In this document: in pieces, positions 1 to 7,464 of the stretch
How positions within the stretch are numbered: position 1 is the first letter of the stretch
Layout: every line of letters begins with the position of its first letter
Source of the DNA: Endotrypanum monterogeii
Taxonomy: Eukaryota > Euglenozoa > Kinetoplastea > Trypanosomatida > Trypanosomatidae
Direction of reading: 5' to 3'
Length of the DNA stretch: 12,645 nt
Assembly (NCBI GenBank): GCA_000333855.2
Contig: CM007348.1
Span: 640,500-653,144 of the forward strand
The notes under the pieces: generated by a model
Databases searched by the model: none
Told to the model about the DNA's origin: nothing
What the model saw: only the letters and a program-made list of their open reading frames with translations
Program-made: the position numbers and the translations under genes

Positions 1-357
1 CAGCAGACACGCCTCACAACACGGCAAACTCAGCCATCAAGGCACTCGCAGCTGGGCCAAACGCCAACCCACCCGCCCCGCACACAGCCACACAGCCGCC
101 CCCACCCCCTCCTGTCGCGCTCCTCGCGAAGCGGGGCATCCACAGGGGTGGGCTCAGGCGCGTCCCCGAGCAGTAGCCGCGGGGAACCGAGTGGAATACG
201 CTCAAGCGACGCTGGCCCTCTCTCCACCACACAGTCGATAACAGACCCGCACGAGAGCTACGAGCCGCCGCGACGCGACGCAACCCAGGACCTGACTGCC
301 CACATCAGAACCGAGGAGCAACTGGGAGCCCCTTGCACCCCTCCCCCTAGGCTCTAG
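1..357 (+). CDS. Probable C-terminal end of a + strand protein (5' end outside the window), Ser/Pro/Thr/Arg-rich tail
   Basis: Frame +1 is open from the first base of the window to a TAG at 355-357, giving 118 codons with no start needed inside the window. The translation is low complexity: Q/T/P/H/R-rich in the first 38 residues, then Ser/Gly-rich, then a more mixed acidic end (DPHESYEPPRRDATQDL) before the stop. Hand-counted GC3 is about 70% in both halves, so one frame carries a steady codon bias. GC content falls sharply after the stop, as expected when passing from coding sequence into a 3' UTR. Disordered Ser/Pro-rich tails are common in Leishmania proteins. The protein family is not recognisable. 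Caution: the DNA is GC-rich and frames +2 and +3 also stay open for about 240 and 170 bases, so openness alone is weak evidence. If real, this gene converges on the minus-strand genes to its right. Confidence 0.5.
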   Translation, partial: QQTRLTTRQTQPSRHSQLGQTPTHPPRTQPHSRPHPLLSRSSRSGASTGVGSGASPSSSRGEPSGIRSSDAGPLSTTQSITDPHESYEPPRRDATQDLTAHIRTEEQLGAPCTPPPRL

Positions 358-944
358 CGACTCCGACCCTATCAGCACACCAAGTGGCTCAGCATTGGAT
401 GAGAGCTTGGGGGCTGCTTGGCTTCCCCACAGAGTGGGTACTGGACCCTCATACCACGCTGAGGTGTTTCTGTTCATATTCCCTCATGTTATTTGGGGAG
501 CTGCCCGGAAAGAGATACCCAGAAGTCTCTGAAAGTCGAAGGCACACGCACACACACACGCACTGTGAGGTGCACCATGAAGGTAGATCTAGGCTGCGTG
601 CGTCGGAAACGAAGCAAAAAGAGGGCAAAAGCGAGGACGACCGATACCGGCCCCCGCGATGGCAAAAAGGGTGAGTCGTTCGACAAGGTGGAAAAGCATA
701 AGACATGGCGAAGCACAAAAGACGTAGGGGGAGCACTCCTGAAGCGAGCCGAAACTCATTTCCTGCGTAGAAAGAAAACCCTCGCCCCCTCCTCGTCCTC
801 GGGACTCGTCGTCCGTGTGCTCATGTGGAATGCAAGAAGGCGCGTGTAAGGTGAATGGTACTTGACGTACAACGGCTTAAGGAGGAACGAAAAAAGGAAT
901 AATTGAATAAAAAGAGGGGGGTGGGAAAGCAAAAGGAAGACGAC

Positions 945-980
945 GGGGGGGGGGGGGACATCAATTGGTTGGGGGGTGGG
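945..980 (+). repeat. 13-G homopolymer followed by G blocks (possible G-quadruplex)
   Basis: A run of 13 G occupies 945-957. After a 13-base gap holding GG at 967-968, it is followed by GGGGGG (971-976) and GGG (978-980). The long run could supply two or three G-triplets by itself, so a quadruplex on the + strand is possible. The length of the run is prone to sequencing error. Confidence 0.6.
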
Positions 981-992
981 CCACTATCCACC

Positions 993-1024
993 TCTGCCTG
1001 TGGGCATCGTTACCCACGGGCAGG
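993..1024. other. 12-bp stem, 8-nt loop hairpin
   Basis: TCTGCCTGTGGG at 993-1004 pairs with CCCACGGGCAGG at 1013-1024 around the loop CATCGTTA. As + strand RNA all 12 positions pair, two of them as G-U. As minus-strand RNA those two become C-A mismatches, leaving 10 pairs, so the fold favours + strand RNA. It lies about 150 bases past the RPIB stop and about 640 bases past the + strand stop. It could be a termination- or processing-related structure, or a 3' UTR element of either gene; the sequence does not decide. Confidence 0.55.
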
Positions 1025-1040
1025 TGTGTGCGTGCACACA
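1025..1040. other. Second hairpin, 6-bp perfect stem, abutting the first
   Basis: TGTGTG (1025-1030), loop CGTG (1031-1034) and CACACA (1035-1040) form a perfect 6-bp stem. It starts on the base immediately after the 993-1024 hairpin, so the two could stack on each other. The stem is made of simple TG/CA repeat, so it may be accidental. Confidence 0.45.
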
Positions 1041-1170
1041 TGTGTCCCCCACCACCGATTCACCGCTCTTTCCTTCCCCATCTGCCCCACACATGATCCC
1101 CTCTTCCTTTTTTCTGTCAGCACCTATCGTTGTCAAACCACAGTTATTGCTACTCCGCGTGCCCATACCA

Positions 1171-1626
1171 TTACTGCTTTTCCATCTCCATGACCTTGGC
1201 GATACGGCCACTGTGACGCCCTTCTGCAGAGAACTCCGTCGTGAGGAACGTTGTGATGATATCACGAATAACTTCCATTCCACTGGTGCGCACTCCAATG
1301 CACAGTACCTGCGCGTTGTTGTGCTGACGACTTAGCTGCGCCGTCACATGGTCGTGGCAGAGCGCGGCCCGAATGCCGTTGACTTTGTTGGCCGCTATGG
1401 ACATTCCTATACCGGTGCCACAAATGAGAATGCCTGCATCCGCCTCGCCCTTCGAGATGGCCTCACACACTCGTGCGGCATAGTCAGGGTAGTCGACGGA
1501 CGCAACGGAAGAAGGGCCCATGTAGCTCACACTTGATACTACCCCAGTGGCATTGATCATATCAATTATCTCCTTGTGAACACTGTAGACGGAGTGGTCA
1601 CAACCCAAAGCAACACACTTCGACAT
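1171..1626 (-). CDS. RPIB: Ribose-5-phosphate isomerase B (RpiB/LacAB family)
   Basis: This enzyme interconverts ribose 5-phosphate and ribulose 5-phosphate in the non-oxidative pentose phosphate pathway. The 151 residues form one complete RpiB domain, close to the usual length of about 150-160. Visible hallmarks: GCDH at 8-11 (Asp10, His11), DYP at 45-47, CGTGIGMS at 69-76 with the catalytic Cys69, and SRQHNNA with His102 and Asn103. Arg113, Arg137 and Arg141 sit at the positions that hold phosphate in the Trypanosoma cruzi enzyme. These numbers coincide with the published T. cruzi RpiB residues, so activity is expected. The C-terminus (EMEKQ) is not a PTS1 glycosomal signal, and no signal peptide or membrane segment is seen, so a cytosolic location is likely unless another route operates. 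RpiB-type isomerase is absent from mammals, which use the unrelated RpiA. The start is a true ATG preceded by a pyrimidine tract. RPIB is the last minus-strand gene before the convergent interval. Confidence 0.96.
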   Translation of the reverse strand: MSKCVALGCDHSVYSVHKEIIDMINATGVVSSVSYMGPSSVASVDYPDYAARVCEAISKGEADAGILICGTGIGMSIAANKVNGIRAALCHDHVTAQLSRQHNNAQVLCIGVRTSGMEVIRDIITTFLTTEFSAEGRHSGRIAKVMEMEKQ

Positions 1627-1632
1627 TATTCG

Positions 1633-1670
1633 CTACGAGTATTAGAGAGGTGCGAAGGAGAAACAAATAA
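1633..1670 (-). promoter_or_regulatory. Probable spliced-leader acceptor region of RPIB
   Basis: On the minus strand a pyrimidine-rich tract (1643-1670, TTTGTTTCTCC then CACCTCTCT) is followed by TACTCGTAG. The first AG after the tract is at 1634-1633. Splicing there would leave a gene-specific 5' leader of only 6 nt (1632-1627) before the ATG. An alternative AG lies farther out near 1731, beyond the AT repeat, but its tract is poorer in pyrimidine. Confidence 0.5.
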
Positions 1671-1695
1671 ATATATATATATATATATATATATA
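1670..1695. repeat. (AT)13 dinucleotide microsatellite
   Basis: Uninterrupted alternating A/T over 26 bases, directly upstream of the RPIB pyrimidine tract. It is self-complementary and could form a cruciform or an RNA hairpin. Length polymorphism between strains is likely. Confidence 0.95.
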
Positions 1696-2104
1696 GGTGG
1701 CGAGAGATGTTTTGGGAGTATAAAATCTATATGATAAATAATAAACACAAAACGTAAGGGGACGAAAACAAGAAGTAGAAAACACGTGTACTGGTCGCGT
1801 ACTCTCGAGTAAGGATAAAAGAAGGTGGAGCCACAAAATTTGGGGCACAGGCATATTGGAGGAAAGACGCGGGCTGAAAGGAAGTGCGAGCCAGCACCAT
1901 CGCTGTAACGCCTACAGAAAAAAATGGAAAAAAAAATGTATTATCAACACAACACACACTTTTTTTGTTTACCAAATCAGAGATTAGAAAAGACGCTACC
2001 GGAATATTTTTGTATGCATCATTGCTTTCGTAGAGCCAGGCACGTCGGGCGCATAAAAAAACAAGTGATTTTATTTTGGATTCCGACAGGACCACCCACT
2101 CACT

Positions 2105-2105
<1 letters not shown>

Positions 2106-2143
<38 letters not shown>
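2106..2143. repeat. (AC)19 dinucleotide microsatellite
   Basis: Perfect AC repeat of 38 bases, read as (GT)n on the transcribed minus strand, inside the probable 3' UTR of the TRPC4AP-like gene. It can adopt Z-DNA and is a likely polymorphic marker. Confidence 0.95.
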
Positions 2144-2147
<4 letters not shown>

Positions 2148-2400
2148 GCACGTTGTGTGACCTGGGGTCTTTTCCCTCTCGTCAGCAGTGCGAATGGCCC
2201 ATCACTGCGTCGTTCGAGCTCAGTGGAGACGAAATAAAATTGACTCCTGGTGATGTAAACACGAAATAAATATAAAATATGAAGAAGAAAAGTTGCAGAT
2301 GTGGGAAGCATGAGGGAAGGTTGTTGTGAATATTGCATACCCCCCTCCTCCCCTGGATGCCACATAGATGCATTGTTGCAGATGGGCAATCCGTCGAGTG

Positions 2401-5400
2401 TTAGACGCTTGTATCGCTAGTCATCCCTCTCCTCTCATCAATGCTGCCCAGCCGTTGAGATGGGAAGAAGTGGGGCATGAAAAAGTCCGGCAGGATGCGC
2501 ATCAGGAAAAACGCCATAGTCTTGTATTCGCCAAACGCAATTTCAGTGCTGAAGTATATCGTCTCCACGTACCGCTGACAGGACGCATAATAGCCCACCC
2601 ATAGGCACAATAAGCGGAAAAAGCTGCGATAGAAGCAGCCCCCAAACTCGTGCTGGTAGACAATTCCCTCGTGCGAAGGATCACAACAGCCGTAGGCTGT
2701 GAAGGAAGCACAGCGACACGGAAGCTCATTGGGAAGAAAATCGTTCCTTCTCGCTGCAGTGTTCTCCTCTCTAGTGGTTTCGGAATCCGGTGCACGGTAC
2801 GCCGTAACATCCGCATTGAGTCTCCGATCACCAACGCCGCCCGCTTTGGGGACATCCCGCCCGCCGCACGTGCACACATGTTTGCCCCCCTCCGAAGTAA
2901 TCGGCATCTCCTCACTCTGCGTTTTGCGCCTCTTCGCCCAGGCCACGCGCTCCTCCCGTACCCACAAATTGTACCCGTGTGCTGCAAATGATCTCATTCT
3001 TTCGAGCACATCTCGAATATTAGCCTCCGCAGCAGCAGCACTCTCCCTTGAGCTCCCCACCGCCCCCACCCGTAAAAACAAAAGCAGCACTGTTGTCACT
3101 ACGGAGAGGTGGCTGTTGTCCTCCATGGCCTCAACATTCAATCCGCAAAGACTACTGAAGATCAGTTTATGCGGCTCGTCAAGCAAAAGCTGAGCCAATG
3201 GGGCCAATCCCTTCAGCCGTGCCGCGTCCTCCGCTGTCACTGCGGCGTGATAGGGGTCCATCGCTGAAGCACTTCGGATGTGTGGGGTGTCGGAGGCTTC
3301 CCCGCTCGGTGCAGAAGGTGATTCAGTATGGCGCGCAAGCGACGCCGGCGCCGTCGCGCTGTTCTCACCACGGCAGCCGAACAGTGGCGCGCGCAGGCGA
3401 GGTGGCGGCCCCACCTCTGGCAATGGATAATCGCTTCGCAAAAGCAAAAGATCCTCATCGCTAGTCATCAGACAAGGGAATGGGCGCTGCTCAGGAGCCT
3501 GTCGGTGCGGCGTACTTGCGAGCTTGAAAACCAACTCCATCAGTAGCTCCCCTCGCCGCGGCCCCTGTCGCGGTGCCAAGCTGATCTCCTTAGTGTACTT
3601 ACGCGAAACGCGAATGACGTACGAGATACGGACTGCATCTCCTGATATGATGTCGCTTGTTCGACCGATGCCTGGAAGTGTCGGTGCCAACCTCACATCG
3701 TCGACTGATGTCTTCACTGGCTTCGTGAGGTAGTTGCCAGTGGACCGCAGCCCCGGTGTCAAAGAAAAGAGAAGTGAACGCAGCAGAGGATGCGCCTCGA
3801 CGCCGCAGGTGAAGAAGCGGCGCAGCAACACACTGCCGAACGGCTCCTGCTCCTCCCGCTCCAGCGGCGGACGCCTCAATATCTCCTCCACCTCCTCATG
3901 TGCTAAGGAAAGCACAAGGGCGTTTCGCCGATTTGTGTTGCTCACCGTCTCGTTGAGGTGTGACATGTCCCGCTCCCCAACCACGTAGGAGCATAAGATG
4001 CGTAAGTTACCCGCGTGGTAGCGGAGCAGCTCACCGAGTATCTGATACAAGTTGGACAGCAACCGCGACGGCGCCATCGAGCCACTCAACCCGAGAACAC
4101 GGGTACCGTTGTATATGCGCTCCAAAAGGTCTGTTAAGATAATGCTCCCAAGTTTTGTTTGCGGGGAATCCGGCGCGTCGCGATCTGCCTCGCGAAATAA
4201 AAAGGTACGCAAATAGGATTCGAGTGTCTGGTATAGACTTCCTCGAACACAACTATCCTCCTTGTCTTCGTGGGTAACATGGGCCATGGCCTCTGCGTTA
4301 ACTCGTGCGCTGGCCACAACCTCAGCATCCTCGACTACCATCTCCTGCTCCCAGCGGTCTTGCGCGTTCCAGTACTCGTGAAGGCCATGCAACAACTCCA
4401 TCTTGCGCATCGTATCAGGCCCATGTTGATGATCATCCATCTCCTCTTCGGAGATCTGACCGGGATCGCGCAGATATAAAATGGAGACATCGCCAATTAG
4501 CTTTAGAAGCGGCACCACACGCCAGGTGGCCGGATACCGCGGAGACCCATCTTGAAGCACGCCGACCTCCTCCCCTCGATCGGCAGGGGAGAGTGGTGGC
4601 AGAAAGCGCGGCAACACTCGCAGCTTGGCAGGCACCTGGACGGGTGGCGCCACATCCACGAATGCAGGCAAGGACGGATCCAACCCGAAGGCTATCTTGA
4701 AGATTGACACAGAGCGAGGTATCCACCGACAGTCTCGCAATGTCTCCCATGAGTCACTGAAGTAAAACGTAGATAAAAACATGCTCAGCAAGTATAGTAC
4801 CTCACTCTGTGACTCGAAGATGCGCTGCGTGCACATCATGTCACCCAGATCGAGGTTGTTCACGTTATGCGATGGCTGGAATAAATACGTGGCGAGTTTC
4901 TCGTTAGCAGCCTTATATTCCTCCAATGATGGAGTCCGACTATCAGGTACGGTGATACGATTTATTGCTCGACAAACAAACACGTGGCGATTGTCATCCC
5001 TCTCCGGTATCAATGAAGGATCCCGCAAGCGCCAACGCTGCCGCGTGTCGGATACTCCAACCCACCAACGGACGTCTAACGTAGGCTTCAAACCCTCCTC
5101 CATGCCATGCTGCTCCAGGAAATCACGATCCAGCGCCCACTGCACCCAACGTGATAGCTCGTCGGGTTCGTAATAGCTGGACGCGATGCGATTTAAAATC
5201 ACTAGCGGATCCCCGTCATCGGGAGACCCCCCAGTACCTAGCAGTGAAGCGAGCAGCCCTGCGGACATGATGCCTCTGTCGTCGTCCGACCCCCCTTGAG
5301 GGTTGCCCTGGGCTGGGGCAACGGGCACCGACGGCGGCCGTTGCGGCGACGCGACAACGGGAACGGTGCGGTTCGTGTTGGGCACTGCATTGGTTGTGTC

Positions 5401-6705
5401 GTCGCGTACGGCGGTGCGAGCATACTGCAAGGACCTCTCCCCAGACGCAGAAAAGGTGCCAACTTGTTCGTTCTCCGCGAGAAGCTGAACAAGCTGATCT
5501 GCCGCAGACCCCGTAGGGCTCACTGGCAGCGTAAAGGAGGCTGTCGAGATCTGGGGCTGCCTCATCTCGAGCCAGCGCTCAACGCCGGCGGAACGTCTGA
5601 GAGTGGAAACATCAAGGAAGAGGTTATCCTCAACTTCGCCGGAGCGAAGATCACCGCTCTCCTCTTGCGCCCCGTTTTCGGACCACGGTTCGTTGTCCTC
5701 CATCACGTCCTCCCACGGGTACTCGTCGTCTTCGAACAGCCCAGAGTCAGCGCGGTCACTGCCACGCCTGACATCGCCGACCCTGCGCCCTTCCTCACCA
5801 ACCCATGTGGTCTGTGGCGGAAGCATCATCATGGACCGGCCACCCTGTTGCACACGAATCCCGTTTGGACGAAGCTCGCAGAGACTAATGAGCGCCGAGA
5901 CGAGTCCTTTCTCTCCAATCAGCCACAGCACATTGCTGTCCACCACCCGCTGCACCTGTCGCAGCACCACCACCGTCTCTGGGTAGTGCAGCCGGCGCGC
6001 CAAGATCGGGTTCTGGCCTTGCGCAAGCCCAGGCAAGATGAGCAAGGCGAGAAAGCGGCATAAAGCAGCCAAGACCGTTGGCTGTGCACGCCGCAAAACC
6101 TGGATGAGGGACGGAGTCTTGCTGATCTCCAGTACTGGGCCAACACACGCTAGAATGTGCTCCAGCAGCCCCGCGGCGGGAACCCACATAACACTGTCTT
6201 CGAGGAACTCGATGAGGCGATACAAAAGCCCTGGATAACGATCATAGATGACCCACCCGAGGTCACTCTGATCTGCTAACAAGTCGGTCAGCTGCAACAT
6301 TATCTCACGATACACGGCCAAAATGAGCTCGTTGGCGCGTCTCCGCCCCCGCCGTCCATCAGGACTGATCATGCTGTACGACATGTTCACTTCCATGGCG
6401 CGCAATGGATTGAAGGGATCACAAAGGATGAAGCAGTAGGTATCCAGCCCACCGCTCGCAAGAAACTCAGAAGCGAATCGTGTCTCATCTTTTTTCTCGA
6501 GAATCTCACCAATTCCGACCAGCCTCTTCGCCAAACCTTTGTACTGTCTGTCGAACCAAAGCCTCCATATGAGCGAAACCAGAGTCTGCACAGACGAGGC
6601 AGAGCCTCGCCTCTCTACGCGAGAGCCTGTATGATAGGCATAGGAGGGAAGGCAACGAGGCGGAAGCGGCCCCTGCCCAGTGGTCACAAGATTCCGAAAG
6701 GCCAT
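2401..6705 (-). CDS. TRPC4AP/TRUSS-like protein (DUF3689 family), 1434 residues
   Basis: A large, mostly helical, soluble-looking protein. I recognise a TRPC4AP-like pattern in order: a GGLD segment (85-88) followed by helical repeats with a LLEHILACVG segment (180-189) and a leucine-rich block (205-227); the SEVLYLLSMFLS segment followed by WIPR (634-664), like the EVLYVL...LIPG segment of TRPC4AP; SNLYQILGELLRYH (884-897), like its LLGELMKFN; and a C-terminal RLLCLWVGYY...FGEYKTMAFFLMRIL (1364-1405), like its LLRFWQQHY...FSYWKETVSILL. Animal TRPC4AP is about 800 residues and acts as a DDB1-CUL4 substrate receptor. The extra length here comes from low-complexity inserts: acidic 305-360, Pro/Asn/Ser-rich 395-495, and loops near 1105-1150 and 1255-1320. 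The frame extends 40 codons upstream to 6825, but only to a GTG; the first in-frame ATG is at 6705 and follows a splice-acceptor-like tract, so I use it. The assignment comes from remembered motifs, not a search, and the substrate and partners are unknown. Confidence 0.65.
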   Translation of the reverse strand: MAFRNLVTTGQGPLPPRCLPSYAYHTGSRVERRGSASSVQTLVSLIWRLWFDRQYKGLAKRLVGIGEILEKKDETRFASEFLASGGLDTYCFILCDPFNPLRAMEVNMSYSMISPDGRRGRRRANELILAVYREIMLQLTDLLADQSDLGWVIYDRYPGLLYRLIEFLEDSVMWVPAAGLLEHILACVGPVLEISKTPSLIQVLRRAQPTVLAALCRFLALLILPGLAQGQNPILARRLHYPETVVVLRQVQRVVDSNVLWLIGEKGLVSALISLCELRPNGIRVQQGGRSMMMLPPQTTWVGEEGRRVGDVRRGSDRADSGLFEDDEYPWEDVMEDNEPWSENGAQEESGDLRSGEVEDNLFLDVSTLRRSAGVERWLEMRQPQISTASFTLPVSPTGSAADQLVQLLAENEQVGTFSASGERSLQYARTAVRDDTTNAVPNTNRTVPVVASPQRPPSVPVAPAQGNPQGGSDDDRGIMSAGLLASLLGTGGSPDDGDPLVILNRIASSYYEPDELSRWVQWALDRDFLEQHGMEEGLKPTLDVRWWVGVSDTRQRWRLRDPSLIPERDDNRHVFVCRAINRITVPDSRTPSLEEYKAANEKLATYLFQPSHNVNNLDLGDMMCTQRIFESQSEVLYLLSMFLSTFYFSDSWETLRDCRWIPRSVSIFKIAFGLDPSLPAFVDVAPPVQVPAKLRVLPRFLPPLSPADRGEEVGVLQDGSPRYPATWRVVPLLKLIGDVSILYLRDPGQISEEEMDDHQHGPDTMRKMELLHGLHEYWNAQDRWEQEMVVEDAEVVASARVNAEAMAHVTHEDKEDSCVRGSLYQTLESYLRTFLFREADRDAPDSPQTKLGSIILTDLLERIYNGTRVLGLSGSMAPSRLLSNLYQILGELLRYHAGNLRILCSYVVGERDMSHLNETVSNTNRRNALVLSLAHEEVEEILRRPPLEREEQEPFGSVLLRRFFTCGVEAHPLLRSLLFSLTPGLRSTGNYLTKPVKTSVDDVRLAPTLPGIGRTSDIISGDAVRISYVIRVSRKYTKEISLAPRQGPRRGELLMELVFKLASTPHRQAPEQRPFPCLMTSDEDLLLLRSDYPLPEVGPPPRLRAPLFGCRGENSATAPASLARHTESPSAPSGEASDTPHIRSASAMDPYHAAVTAEDAARLKGLAPLAQLLLDEPHKLIFSSLCGLNVEAMEDNSHLSVVTTVLLLFLRVGAVGSSRESAAAAEANIRDVLERMRSFAAHGYNLWVREERVAWAKRRKTQSEEMPITSEGGKHVCTCGGRDVPKAGGVGDRRLNADVTAYRAPDSETTREENTAARRNDFLPNELPCRCASFTAYGCCDPSHEGIVYQHEFGGCFYRSFFRLLCLWVGYYASCQRYVETIYFSTEIAFGEYKTMAFFLMRILPDFFMPHFFPSQRLGSIDERRGMTSDTSV

Positions 6706-6749
6706 TGCCTGGGCAATGCCTCTGCAGCTCGATGGTTTGTCTCTCCCGG

Positions 6750-6780
6750 CTTTTTCGTTACGAAAAAAAAGGGAGAGGTA
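6750..6780 (-). promoter_or_regulatory. Probable spliced-leader acceptor region of the TRPC4AP-like gene
   Basis: Minus-strand reading gives a tract CCTCTCCCTTTTTTTT (6778-6763), then CGTAACGAAAAAG with the first AG at 6751-6750. Splicing there leaves a 44-nt leader (6749-6706) and removes the in-frame GTG at 6825, which supports the ATG at 6705. A second candidate, TTTCCTTTCCACAG with its AG at 6875-6874, lies farther upstream and would give a longer leader. Confidence 0.5.
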
Positions 6781-7430
6781 TGCGGGCCTCTCAGTCGATA
6801 CGAGTCTTTGTGTACCTGTGTACACGCAGAGACACGAGATGAGAGGGTAGGAAATATCGAACTGTTTCTGTGTCTGTGGAAAGGAAACACGAGGATGAGA
6901 AGGTACTCCGCTGCGGCAGTGTCAGACAAAAAAAAAAGCAGTTTGTACAGATGCACAGAATCACCTACGCTCCAGTCGAGGAAAAAAGAGGGGGAAAAAA
7001 AAGAGGCTGCTAATGATGCGCTAATAAAATAAAAGAAGCGAAGACAGTGTGCTGATGCGTGCCTTCCCCTCACCTGAAAAGAAAGAAAAAAGTGGGGTGA
7101 TGGAGGGCAAAAAAAAAACGTATTTTGATATGCGAAGATCAGTGAATGTGTACCTCCTACGAAAGGATGTATCTCGGGCACACACCCATACGCAAGACCT
7201 CTATATATAGAGAGAGAAACTGTTGTGAATACAAGTCACCTAACACACCGAGAAGTGTGGGTGTGTGAGGAGGCAACGGGAAAATGATGCACACGGAGTC
7301 ACGCTAGCAACCAGGCTATGATCTGAGAAAAATGAGCGATCGAAGCCGTGGAGTTGAGGGAAAAAAAATTGTGGCGGCGATCAGTCATCCCCGATCACTG
7401 CACGTCAACAAAAGTTACGTATATATTCAA

Positions 7431-7464
7431 AGAAAAAGAAAGAGAAAGAGAAAGAGAAAGAGAG
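7431..7464. repeat. (AAAGAG)n purine hexamer repeat
   Basis: About four units of AAAGAG following an AGAAAAAGAA lead-in; pyrimidine-rich on the minus strand, so it could act as a cryptic polypyrimidine tract. Confidence 0.85.

Larger units (their letters stand above)
358..1170. other. Candidate convergent strand-switch / transcription termination interval
   Basis: This 813-base stretch separates the stop of the probable + strand gene from the stop of the minus-strand RPIB gene, so both flanking genes point into it. No convincing gene is present. It holds a short (CA)n run near 543-560, a purine-rich + strand segment (about 600-960), a 13-G run, G blocks at 971-980, two adjacent hairpins at 993-1040, and a pyrimidine-rich + strand segment (about 1060-1120). 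In Leishmania, convergent strand-switch regions are where Pol II units end, and they typically carry base J and histone H3 variants. That is family knowledge; neither mark can be read from this sequence. The interval must also hold the 3' UTRs and poly(A) sites of both genes. The call depends on the left gene being real. Confidence 0.45.
1627..2400 (-). other. Spacer between the TRPC4AP-like gene and RPIB
   Basis: These 774 bases hold the 3' UTR and poly(A) site of the TRPC4AP-like gene and the splice signals of RPIB. The + strand is A-rich (for example 1918-1936), so the transcript is U-rich. A minus-strand frame stays open for most of 1727-2389, but it runs through the AC repeat (giving a Cys-Val run) and has biased Phe/Ser/Leu-rich content, so I do not call it a gene. 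Confidence 0.7.

Noticed and set aside
93..113. Possible frameshift in the C-rich run of the left-edge gene (frame +3 before, frame +1 after)
   Set aside because: Frame +3 looks protein-like for about 36 codons, but GC3 there (about 62%) is lower than frame +1 (about 70%), and frame +1 is open throughout, so no frameshift is needed.
14..283. Minus-strand frames opposite the left-edge + strand gene
   Set aside because: Gly/Arg/Cys-rich translations typical of the antisense of GC-rich coding DNA; frame +1 on the + strand runs uninterrupted to the window edge with steadier codon bias.
358..1170. tRNA or 5S rRNA gene in the convergent gap
   Set aside because: These often sit at strand-switch regions, but I found no cloverleaf or internal A/B box pair here.
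1727..2389. 220-codon minus-strand open frame in the TRPC4AP-like / RPIB spacer
   Set aside because: It passes through the AC microsatellite (a Cys-Val run), is Phe/Ser/Leu-rich from A/T-rich DNA, and shows no domain or acceptor signal. Probably 3' UTR.
5296..6063. 255-codon + strand frame inside the TRPC4AP-like gene
   Set aside because: It lies fully opposite the longer, better supported minus-strand gene and reads as an Arg/His/Pro-rich shadow of its low-complexity insert.
6684..7181. 165-codon minus-strand frame upstream of the TRPC4AP-like gene
   Set aside because: Phe/Ser-rich translation of pyrimidine tracts, overlapping the start of the real gene and its splice signal.
7199..7212. 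14-bp palindrome CTCTATATATAGAG as an operator or TATA element
   Set aside because: It is a product of the surrounding AT/GA simple sequence, and kinetoplastid protein-coding genes generally lack gene-specific promoters.
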